Source: Frateuria_A sp049727805
GTDB lineage: Bacteria > Pseudomonadota > Gammaproteobacteria > Xanthomonadales > Rhodanobacteraceae
DNA length: 64,000 bases
Assembly: GCF_049727805.1 (NCBI RefSeq)
Contig: NZ_JBCNYA010000009.1
Coordinates: 1-64,000, forward strand
Reading direction: 5' to 3'
Of this stretch, positions 8,810-15,922 are shown piece after piece; the stretch's first letter is position 1; every line of letters starts with the position of its first letter. The notes under the pieces were generated by a model that was given only the letters and a program-made list of their open reading frames with translations, was not told where the DNA came from and did not search any database. Both the position numbers and the translations under genes were made by a program.

Positions 8810-8874
8810 GTAGGGTGGGCTTCAGCCCACCACTCTCCTGCCGGACATCCATGGTGGGCTGAAGCCCACCCTAC
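8810..8874. repeat. REP-like inverted pair (BIME-type)
   Basis: Two 23-nt arms, 8810-8832 and 8852-8874, are perfect reverse complements separated by 19 nt. Each arm starts with GTAG at its outer edge and can itself fold (GGTGGGCT-TC-AGCCCACC). The GTAG foot plus internal stem is the established signature of REP sequences mobilised by RAYT transposases. The pair ends 6 nt before the plsB stop codon (minus strand), so the transcript would form a strong 3' stem-loop. A third copy is at 28533-28558. No RAYT gene is in this window. Confidence 0.85.
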
Positions 8875-8880
8875 GGAGAC

Positions 8881-11481
8881 TTACGCGCGAGGATCGTTCT
8901 GGTGGTGCTCGGCCTCGACGTGGCGACGATGCAGGTCCTCGCTGTCGCTGTCCTCGGGGACGTGCGTCACCGGCTTGGCCGGCGCGGCGTCCATGTCGCC
9001 GTCCACGCCGGTGATCTTCAGGATCGAGTGGCGCACCTCGCGCGCCAGGATCACCCGCGCGTCGCGCACCATGTCTTCCAGGCGGCGGTCGTAGTCCAGC
9101 TTGCCGCCCTCGTCGGTCCACACGATCTTCTGCTCGCGCAGCTTCTGGATGAAGCCGCGGAACAGCGCCTTGTCGAAGAACTCCGGCGCCGACTGCTCGT
9201 TGAGCAGCGACAACCGCTGCGCGGTGAGCGCGCAGGCGTTCTCCAGCTCGCCGGCGCTGATCGTGTGCGGGCCGTTCTTGGCCAGCGCGGCGATGGTGAT
9301 GTAGTAGCGCTCGAAGGCCTGGATCAGGCTGCGCGCGATGGTCTTCATCCGGTACGCGGCGTCGTCCTGGCCGGGGCCGCGCTCGAGCACGCGGCCATCG
9401 CCGGCGGCCTCCAGCAGGCCGCGGCGCACGAAGAAGTCGATCGTGCCCTGCATCTGCGCCACGAAGCCGTCCGAATCCCACGGCAGGAACAGCTCGGCCT
9501 GGATGAACGGATAGATGATCCGGCCCAGGCGCAGCACCGAGGCGCGCGTCATGCGCCGGTTGTTGAGGAAGCAGCAGGCTACCCAGGCCGCGGTCGCGGT
9601 CAGGTGCAGCACGTTGTTGCGGAAGTACGAGAGCAGCACCGCGTTCTCGTCGTCGGCCTTCAACACGTCGCCGAGCGGGTGGCGCACGCGGCGGATCCAG
9701 CCCATCTGCTCGCCGTAGGCGATGATCGCGGGCGGGTCCATCGGCGTGACGGTGATGCGGTCGGAATAGGGCAGCTCGACCAGCAGCGCGCGGGTCAGCT
9801 CCAGCTGCGCGAGCAGGTCGTTCTCGGCCATCGCGTGCTTGGGCGTGGCCAGCAGCGCCAGTGCCAGCAGGTTGATCGGATTGACGTCGGCGGCGCGGTT
9901 GATGTTGACCTGGATGCGCTCGGCCAGATCGTCGACCGCGCGGCCGAGCCACTCGGGCTTGGCGTCCGGATCGCCGGTGGCGGCGCGCCAGTCATTGCTT
10001 GCCGCATCCAGCAGCGGCGTCAGCTCGATCGGCTCGCCGAAGTTCAGCGCCACGTGGCCGTAGCGCTGGCGCAGCACCTTCAGGCCCTTGAGTAGGCCGA
10101 GCAGGGATTCCTTCTCCTTCGGCTTGCCGGAGAGCTCGCCGATGTAGCTCTTGCCCTCCATCAGCTTCTCGTAGCCGATGTACACCGGCTGGAACAGCAC
10201 CGGCCGGCGCGGCGCGCGCAGGAACGCGCGCACGGTCATCGCCAGCAGGCCGGCGCGTGGCGCCAGCAGGCGCCCGGTGCGCGAGCGGCCGCCCTCGATG
10301 AAGTACTCCATCGGCACGCCGCGGTCGATCAGCTGCGCCATGTACTCGTTGAAGATCACCGAATACAGCGCGTTGCCCTTGAAGCTGCGGCGCAGGAAGA
10401 ACGCGCCGCCGCGGCGCAGGATCGGCCCGATCACCGGCAGGTTGAGGTTCACGCCGGCGGCGATGTGCGGTACCACCACGCCGGAGACGTGCAACTGGTA
10501 GGACAAGAGCAGGTAATCGGCGTGGCTGCGGTGACTGGGTACGTAGACCACTTCGTAGCCCGGCGCCGCGGCGCGCGCCTTGTCGAAGTGGTGCATGGCG
10601 ATGCCGTCGTACAGCTTGTTCCAGAAGTTCGACAGCAGGAACGACACTGAGCGCACCACCGGGTGCGAGTAGTCGGCGGCGATCTCCATCACCAGCTTGT
10701 GCGCGCGGCGCCAGGCCTTGGCATAGGAGATGTGCTCCTTGGCCGCGGTGGCGCCGATCGCAGCACGCACCGGCTCGGCGTTGAGCACGGCGTCGGCGAC
10801 GGTGCGCTTGTGCGACAGGTCCGGCCCGATCACCGCCGCGCGGATGCGCCGGAAGTGGGTGCGCAGCACGCGGGCGATCTTGCGCGCGAAGCGCTCCGGC
10901 TCGGCCGGCCCGGCCTCGTCCAGCACCTCGCGCAGCGACACCGGCGCGGAGAAGTGCACCACCGTGTCGCGGCCGTTGAGCAGCAGCGCGAGCAGCCGGC
11001 GGAAGCGTCCGACCACCACCCAGTTCTCGGAGAACAGCACGCGGAACCAGCCAGTGTCGCGGCTGGGCGCGCGGCCGACGTAGATCGACACCGGCACGAC
11101 CTGGATGTCGCGCCCGGGGTGGCCCTCCAGCGAGCGCACCAGCTGGCCAAGCGCATCGTACGGCGCGCGCTGGCGGCTGCGGCCGAACAGCCAGCCGTCG
11201 CGCCGTGCCAGCGCGAACACCGAGCGGCGCCGGCGGGTGCCGGCCAGCGGCTGCATCGGCGGCGGCAGGCCGGCCTCGCGGCAGGCGCGTTCCAGGATCA
11301 GCGCGTCGGAGAAGCCGTCGCGCTCGATCACGTAGCACACCGGCGCGCCGGCCTTGAGCAGGCTGGCCGGTTCGGCCGGGTCGCGGCGGATGCGCACCCA
11401 GGGTTCGAGCAACTGGCCGGCCAGGCTGAACCACCAGGGTGCGCGGCTGCGGGCGGGGGAATCCGCGGTCATGTTCTGCAT
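8881..11481 (-). CDS. plsB: Glycerol-3-phosphate 1-O-acyltransferase
   Basis: An 866-residue membrane-associated enzyme that acylates sn-glycerol-3-phosphate at position 1, the first step of phospholipid synthesis. The acyltransferase motifs are in order: HRSHADYLLLSY (HX4D), GAFFLRRSFKG, EYFIEGGRSRTGRLL and the PVYIGYEKLMEG segment. The long flanking regions are typical of PlsB rather than the short PlsC. There are two possible starts, 11481 (MQNM) and 11472 (MTADSP). A TACAAT hexamer (11488-11493, minus strand) lies only 6 nt before the first ATG, which would make the mRNA leaderless from 11481; otherwise initiation is at 11472. Similar placement before arsR suggests leaderless genes may be common here. 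Confidence 0.94.
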   Translation of the reverse strand: MQNMTADSPARSRAPWWFSLAGQLLEPWVRIRRDPAEPASLLKAGAPVCYVIERDGFSDALILERACREAGLPPPMQPLAGTRRRRSVFALARRDGWLFGRSRQRAPYDALGQLVRSLEGHPGRDIQVVPVSIYVGRAPSRDTGWFRVLFSENWVVVGRFRRLLALLLNGRDTVVHFSAPVSLREVLDEAGPAEPERFARKIARVLRTHFRRIRAAVIGPDLSHKRTVADAVLNAEPVRAAIGATAAKEHISYAKAWRRAHKLVMEIAADYSHPVVRSVSFLLSNFWNKLYDGIAMHHFDKARAAAPGYEVVYVPSHRSHADYLLLSYQLHVSGVVVPHIAAGVNLNLPVIGPILRRGGAFFLRRSFKGNALYSVIFNEYMAQLIDRGVPMEYFIEGGRSRTGRLLAPRAGLLAMTVRAFLRAPRRPVLFQPVYIGYEKLMEGKSYIGELSGKPKEKESLLGLLKGLKVLRQRYGHVALNFGEPIELTPLLDAASNDWRAATGDPDAKPEWLGRAVDDLAERIQVNINRAADVNPINLLALALLATPKHAMAENDLLAQLELTRALLVELPYSDRITVTPMDPPAIIAYGEQMGWIRRVRHPLGDVLKADDENAVLLSYFRNNVLHLTATAAWVACCFLNNRRMTRASVLRLGRIIYPFIQAELFLPWDSDGFVAQMQGTIDFFVRRGLLEAAGDGRVLERGPGQDDAAYRMKTIARSLIQAFERYYITIAALAKNGPHTISAGELENACALTAQRLSLLNEQSAPEFFDKALFRGFIQKLREQKIVWTDEGGKLDYDRRLEDMVRDARVILAREVRHSILKITGVDGDMDAAPAKPVTHVPEDSDSEDLHRRHVEAEHHQNDPRA

Positions 11482-11503
11482 CGGCGGATTGTAGCGGGTG
11501 AGC

Positions 11504-12430
11504 TCAGCGCAGCGCCGCGACCGTACCGGGCATGGCGCTGCCCGGCGTCGTGGCGGCGCCAGCCGGGGCCGCCAGCCGCTGGTGCGCGCGGCGTACGCTC
11601 TCGATCAGGTCGCGGTCGTACCAGCGACCGTTCTGCTGCAGCAGCGTCGATTCCATCGACAACGGCCGGCCGAGCAACTGGTACTCGATGCGCACCCGTG
11701 CGTAGGGCGGGTGGTATTCCAGCGGCACCACGCGCGCCGAGGCGAGCGCCTGGTCCAGCGGCAGGCCGTACAGCGCCAGCACCTGCTCCAGGCCGCGGAA
11801 CGCGGTGGCGTAGCCGTGCATGGCCTGGTCGAAATCCATCGCGCGCAGGCTCTGCGCGTCGCGCAGGCCGAGCTGGCGCGCGGTGGCCACGACCACGCCG
11901 ACCGCCTGGTGCGCCTTTTCCGGATCGAACCAGGGCGCCTGCTGCGCCCACGGGGCGAGCGCATCGACCAGTGCGGTGGCGTGCTGCTTCTGCTCCTCGC
12001 CCAGGCGCGGGTCGTCCTCGATGGCCTTGCTGGCCAGCGCACGGCCGACGCCGATCAGCAGCGGCAGCTGGTCGCCATAGCGCGCCTGCGCATCGGCCAG
12101 CCAGGGCTGCAGCCGGGCATCGAGCGCAGTCTCGGCGTCCGGAGCGGCCAACTGCTGCAGCGCTGCGTCGATGCGCGCTTGCTCGGCCGCGTCCAGCGGC
12201 GTCTCGACGGCGCGCGCGCGGCTCCAGTCCTCGCGCAGCATGGCGTAGTCGTGCGGCGGCAGCGCATGCCGCCAGAACCCGACGAAGTCGCCCGCGCGGA
12301 CCAGCGCAAGGGATTCGTGCACGGCCGCCTCGGGCGAGTCGCCGCCGAAGGCGACCGCGTGTTCGCGCGAATGGCAGGCGGCCAACAGGGTCAGGGCAAG
12401 CAGCAGCGACAGGCGAAGGAACGGGCGCAT
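11504..12430 (-). CDS. Predicted lipoprotein of unknown function
   Basis: A 308-residue protein starting MRPFLRLS at 12430, preceded by a good AGAGAGG ribosome site. The N-terminal hydrophobic stretch ends in the lipobox LLAAC (Cys about residue 19), so it is a lipoprotein. The mature part is helical and Ala/Leu/Gln-rich, with no catalytic motif that I recognise. Its stop lies 22 nt from the plsB start on the same strand, so it may be co-transcribed ahead of plsB, though plsB also seems to have its own promoter. Function unknown. Confidence 0.78.
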   Translation of the reverse strand: MRPFLRLSLLLALTLLAACHSREHAVAFGGDSPEAAVHESLALVRAGDFVGFWRHALPPHDYAMLREDWSRARAVETPLDAAEQARIDAALQQLAAPDAETALDARLQPWLADAQARYGDQLPLLIGVGRALASKAIEDDPRLGEEQKQHATALVDALAPWAQQAPWFDPEKAHQAVGVVVATARQLGLRDAQSLRAMDFDQAMHGYATAFRGLEQVLALYGLPLDQALASARVVPLEYHPPYARVRIEYQLLGRPLSMESTLLQQNGRWYDRDLIESVRRAHQRLAAPAGAATTPGSAMPGTVAALR

Positions 12431-12534
12431 GGACCTCTCTGGCGATGCCCGTGAAGGGCCGGCACAAGCATGGACCGGCAAGCGTAGGTGGCCTGTGGAA
12501 CCGGCGACAAGCGGATGTCTGCCTGCCAGGCAAG

Positions 12535-12565
12535 AAAAACCCCGCGGGCCTGGAGCCGCGCGGGG
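12535..12565 (-). terminator. Intrinsic terminator, minus strand
   Basis: On the minus strand, CCCCGCG and CGCGGGG (12559-12565 and 12540-12546) pair around a 12-nt loop and are followed by five U residues (12535-12539). It lies 180 nt downstream of the acid phosphatase gene and about 105 nt upstream of the lipoprotein start, separating the two transcripts. It could equally end a short RNA begun in the AT-rich stretch 12660-12712. Confidence 0.72.
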
Positions 12566-12712
12566 GAAGTCCGGCCGGGCCGGAAGGGAAATGGCCTTGC
12601 CCGCGGTTTGGAGGTCAGCAGGTTTCGGCGGGACAGAGCTTACGCGTCCAGGCCTCTTGAGGCAATGGTTTTGTTTTGTTTTGCAAGTTAATGATTTTGC
12701 GATATTTCACCG

Positions 12713-12744
12713 GGAGCAAACCTGTGCGGCTGGAGGTTTGCTCC
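12713..12744. other. Perfect 11-bp hairpin after phosphatase gene
   Basis: GGAGCAAACCT (12713-12723) and AGGTTTGCTCC (12734-12744) pair perfectly around a 10-nt loop, 3 nt past the phosphatase stop codon. No U-run follows, so it is not a canonical terminator; protection of the 3' end is one possible role. Confidence 0.6.
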
Positions 12745-12747
12745 GCA

Positions 12748-13605
12748 TCACTCGATGCGCAGGCTCTCGATCTTGCGGGCACGGCGTTGCTGCGTTGAAA
12801 GCTGCCAGTCGTTGCCGAACAGCGCCGGCTCCCAACTGCCGTAGCTGGGGTTGGGCAGCACGAACCAGCGCCGACCGATCCAGTCCAGGTAGGGCTTCAC
12901 CGCCGCCTCGCGGCCGGCCGGGGTGTTCTGCGGGATGTCCAGGAAATCGCCGAGCTGGTCGCCGAACTGCATCAGCACGCGGTAGTGCCGGCTGACCCAC
13001 TGCCGCCGGCAGCCCTTGTCCGAGCCGTGCTGCTCGCAGCCCGGCACCTTCGTGCCCAGGCCCAGCAGCACGTCGAGGCCGGCCACCGGCGCGCCGACCT
13101 GTCGCAAATTGGCCAGGGTGGCCTCGTCCAGCGCCTTGTCGCGGTTGGAGATGTAGATGACCTTGACCCCACGCGCGGCGGCATAGCGGGTGAACGCCAC
13201 CACGCCCGGCAGCGCGCGCGCCTTCGCCTCGCGGCACCAGGCGTCCCAGCTGACCTGATCGAACGGGACGTGCGCTTGGATCAGGCGCGCCTGGTAGGGC
13301 GAGTTGTCCAGCACCGTCTCGTCGATGTCGAGGACCACGGCCGGCGGCAGGCCGCGGGCGGACTTGACGCGGTCTGCGGGTGTGAGCGCGTCCCAGCGGC
13401 GATCGGCCAGCGCCGCGGCCAGGCGCTGCTGGGCGTCGCGGTAGGTCTGCAGGTAGATCAGGTCGTGCTCGACCGCGTTCTGCACCCAGGCCGTCGCGTT
13501 GAGGTTGTCGTCGGCCGGCACGGCGGGCGCCATCGGCCTGGGCGGCGGCGCGGTCGCGCAGCCGGCAAGCAGCAGCAGGGCGAGCAGGGCGGGGCGTCGC
13601 GTCAT
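12748..13605 (-). CDS. Lipoprotein e(P4)-type HAD acid phosphatase
   Basis: A 285-residue phosphatase of the HAD class B/C family. The lipobox LLAGC (Cys16) predicts an outer-membrane lipoprotein. The catalytic signature DIDET is Asp93-Asp95, preceded by VVL. A basic segment YISNRDK and further acidic residues supply the remaining HAD motifs. In Haemophilus, e(P4) removes phosphate from NMN and nucleotides so that nucleosides can be imported; a periplasmic or surface 5'-nucleotidase role is likely here. A GAGGA ribosome site precedes the start. It stands alone on the minus strand with its own downstream hairpin and terminator. Confidence 0.9.
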   Translation of the reverse strand: MTRRPALLALLLLAGCATAPPPRPMAPAVPADDNLNATAWVQNAVEHDLIYLQTYRDAQQRLAAALADRRWDALTPADRVKSARGLPPAVVLDIDETVLDNSPYQARLIQAHVPFDQVSWDAWCREAKARALPGVVAFTRYAAARGVKVIYISNRDKALDEATLANLRQVGAPVAGLDVLLGLGTKVPGCEQHGSDKGCRRQWVSRHYRVLMQFGDQLGDFLDIPQNTPAGREAAVKPYLDWIGRRWFVLPNPSYGSWEPALFGNDWQLSTQQRRARKIESLRIE

Positions 13606-13717
13606 CGCTTGGGATCCTCGTGTACCGGACGGCCGGCCAGTGTACGCCAGCGTGCCGTGCTGGCAGCCGGTGCGGGCTGCTGCGAGACTGGGCGCCCCTC
13701 CCCCTCAAACGCCGTGC

Positions 13718-14752
13718 ATGGCTCCCAACCCTTCCCCGCTGCGCGAACCCGCGCGCGCGATCCGCATGGCCAGCTACGTGCTGGCCGGCCTCGCGCTGCT
13801 GCTGGTGATGAAGCTGCACCTGCTCTCGGCGTTGCTGGCCGGTCTGCTGGTGTACGAGCTGGTGCAGACGATCAGCCCGCTGCTGGAGCGGCGCCTGTCC
13901 GGCCCGCGCGCCCGTGTGGTGGTGGTGGCGCTGCTGGGCGCGGTGGTGGTGGCCTTGCTGATCCTGCTGGCGCTGGGCGCGATCAGCTTCTTCCGCAGCG
14001 AGATCGGCAACCCGCAGGACCTGTGGGACAAGCAGTTGATGCCGCTGGTGCAGAAGGCGCGCGAGCAGCTGCCGGCAAGCTGGGTCGGCTGGCTTCCGGA
14101 CAGCGTGGACGAACTGCGCGTGATGGCCGCCGAACTGACCCGCAAGCATGCCTCCAGCCTGCAACTGGCCGGCAAGGACACCGCACGCGGCTTCGCCCAC
14201 ATCATCATCGGCCTGGTGCTGGGTGCCATCGTGGCGCTGAGCCACAGCGCGCGCCCGGCGCACCTGGTCGGCCCGCTCGCGACGGCGCTGGGCCAGCGCT
14301 GCCACCGGCTGGCCGATGCGTTCCACAACATCGTGTTCGCGCAGATCAAGGTCTCGCTGATCAACACCGCGTTCACCGCGATCTTCCTGCTCGGCGTGCT
14401 GCCGGCGCTGGGCATCCACGTGCCGCTGGCCAAGACGCTGGTGGTGGTGACCTTCGTGGTGGGCTTGCTGCCGGTGATCGGCAACCTGATCTCCAACACC
14501 GCGGTGACCATCGCCGGCCTGTCCGTCTCGCTGGGCGTGGGCGTGGCCGCGCTGGTCTTCCTGATCCTGATCCACAAGCTGGAGTACTTCCTCAACGCGC
14601 GCATCGTCGGCACGCAGATCCGCTCGCGCGCGTGGGAGCTGCTGATCGCGATGCTGGTGATGGAGGCGGCCTTCGGCCTGTCCGGTCTGGTTGCCGCGCC
14701 GATCTACTACGCCTACCTCAAGAGCGAGCTGGAGGGCGAGGAGCTGCTTTGA
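13718..14752 (+). CDS. AI-2E/PerM family membrane transporter
   Basis: A 344-residue polytopic inner-membrane protein starting MAPNPSPL. Several hydrophobic segments flank a soluble middle part (about 100-170), then a conserved block around NTAFTAIFLLGVLPALGIHVPLAKTLVVV and the VGLLPVIGNLISNT segment typical of the AI-2E transporter (formerly DUF20/PerM) family. Characterised relatives export autoinducer-2 or act as Na+(Li+)/H+ antiporters, so the substrate cannot be assigned. It is divergent from the phosphatase gene and lies 71 nt upstream of the LysR gene of the D-glutamate locus. That adjacency may be incidental. Confidence 0.85.
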   Translation: MAPNPSPLREPARAIRMASYVLAGLALLLVMKLHLLSALLAGLLVYELVQTISPLLERRLSGPRARVVVVALLGAVVVALLILLALGAISFFRSEIGNPQDLWDKQLMPLVQKAREQLPASWVGWLPDSVDELRVMAAELTRKHASSLQLAGKDTARGFAHIIIGLVLGAIVALSHSARPAHLVGPLATALGQRCHRLADAFHNIVFAQIKVSLINTAFTAIFLLGVLPALGIHVPLAKTLVVVTFVVGLLPVIGNLISNTAVTIAGLSVSLGVGVAALVFLILIHKLEYFLNARIVGTQIRSRAWELLIAMLVMEAAFGLSGLVAAPIYYAYLKSELEGEELL

Positions 14753-14784
14753 GGCCGGCGCAGACAGCGCCGGCGATGCCTGCG

Positions 14785-14790
14785 TAGAAT
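14785..14790 (+). promoter_or_regulatory. Candidate -10 box of the LysR gene
   Basis: TAGAAT lies 33 nt before the LysR-family start codon. No clear -35 hexamer is visible upstream. It indicates that the regulator is probably transcribed separately from the AI-2E gene. Confidence 0.4.
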
Positions 14791-14823
14791 CGGCGAAGGC
14801 ATCCGAGAAGGGGTGGGTCCGCG

Positions 14824-15726
14824 ATGCGTCTGCGCCACATCGAACTGTTCCATGCCGTGCTCACCACCGGCAGCCTGACCGGTGCGGCGGACCTGCTCAA
14901 CATCTCGCAGCCGGCGGCCAGCAAGGCGTTGCAGCATGCCGAGCACCAGCTCGGCTTCGCGCTGTTCAACCGCGTGCGCGGGCGGTTGCAGTTGACGCCG
15001 GAGGCGCGGCTATTGCGCCACCGCGTCGAGAAGATCGTGCAGGACCTCGACGACCTGCAGCGCCTGACCGCGAACATCGGCCGCTCGGCCAGCCATCCGC
15101 TGCGGGTGACCTGCACGCCGACGCTGGCGCAGGCGCTGGTGCCCGATGCGATCACCTCGCTGCGCAAGGCTTTCCCCGGCACCACCACGGAACTGTTCAC
15201 CCAGCACTCGGCGCAGATGTGCCAGTCGCTGATGCTGCACGAGACCGACCTGGGCCTCACGCTGCAGGAGGCCTGCCATCCGGGCCTGCGCCAGGAAGCG
15301 CTGTGCCGCGGACGCGTGATGGTGATCGCGCCGCCGGGCTGGTGGCCGGAGCACGAACTGTCGTTGCCGCTGCCGGTGGCCGAGCTGGCCGGCCAGCCGA
15401 TGATCGGCATCGCCGTGCAGGATGCGCTGGGCCGCCTGCTGCAGGGCCACCTCAGCCAGGTGGAACCGCCGCCGCGCACCTCGGTGTGGGTGCAGACCTA
15501 CCAGCTCGCGCTGGCGCTCGCCGCGCAGGGCGAGGGGCTGGCGCTGGTCGATCCGTTCACCGCGTCGCTGGAGGCCGCCAGGACGGTGCAGAAGCGGCCG
15601 TTGAAGCTGCAGGTGGAGATCGTGCTGTACGCGGTCTACCGGCTGGACAGCCCGCTGAACCCCGTGCAGCGCCACTTCCTGGACCAGGTGCGCCAGCTCG
15701 CCGAGCAGGTGCTGGCGCCGGCCTGA
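14824..15726 (+). CDS. LysR-type regulator, probable controller of the glutamate locus
   Basis: A 300-residue LysR-type regulator. The N-terminal winged helix is intact (LRHIELFHAVLTTGSLTGAA, then NISQPAASKALQHAE), followed by a linker helix and a periplasmic-binding-protein-like effector domain from about residue 93. It is read in the same direction as, and immediately upstream of, the TonB receptor/ggt/dgcN/dgcA/gltS genes. Two nearly identical 34-nt elements precede the receptor and ggt genes, which is what a locus-specific regulator would need. The D-glutamate pathway described in marine Proteobacteria also has a dedicated activator (DgcR). Whether this protein is its functional equivalent is inference. 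Confidence 0.88.
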   Translation: MRLRHIELFHAVLTTGSLTGAADLLNISQPAASKALQHAEHQLGFALFNRVRGRLQLTPEARLLRHRVEKIVQDLDDLQRLTANIGRSASHPLRVTCTPTLAQALVPDAITSLRKAFPGTTTELFTQHSAQMCQSLMLHETDLGLTLQEACHPGLRQEALCRGRVMVIAPPGWWPEHELSLPLPVAELAGQPMIGIAVQDALGRLLQGHLSQVEPPPRTSVWVQTYQLALALAAQGEGLALVDPFTASLEAARTVQKRPLKLQVEIVLYAVYRLDSPLNPVQRHFLDQVRQLAEQVLAPA

Positions 15727-15772
15727 GTCTGCGTTTTCCCCGGCGCCGCCAGGCGCGGCAGCCACAACTTGG

Positions 15773-15806
15773 GGTTATGCAACGTGCCCGTCTTTTCATT
15801 GGTGGC
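15773..15806 (+). promoter_or_regulatory. 34-nt conserved upstream element, copy 1
   Basis: The element begins GGTTATGCA and ends GTCTTTTCATTGGTGGC. It matches 18426-18459 at 31 of 34 positions. It lies between the LysR stop and the TonB receptor start. TTGGTG (15799-15804) could be a -35 box with TATCCT (15824-15829) as -10, 19 nt apart, placing the conserved part at activator position. It is the best candidate binding site of the LysR protein. Confidence 0.65.
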
Positions 15807-15922
15807 ACGCGCGCGGCCGTGCCTATCCTCGGGTCCGGGGCACGCACCCGTCCATCGCTGCAAGGCACGTGACCATTCCGGCCGGCGGCGTCTTCTGGGG
15901 TCAACTGTTCGGGGGAACGTTC

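Larger units (their letters stand above)
12431..12747. other. 317-bp gene-free interval with AT-rich island
   Basis: This gap holds a minus-strand terminator (12535-12565), an 11-bp perfect hairpin (12713-12744) and an island at about 12660-12712 rich in TTTTG repeats. That island stands out against the GC-rich surroundings. No credible reading frame is present. It must carry the lipoprotein gene's promoter and may encode a small RNA. Confidence 0.6.
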
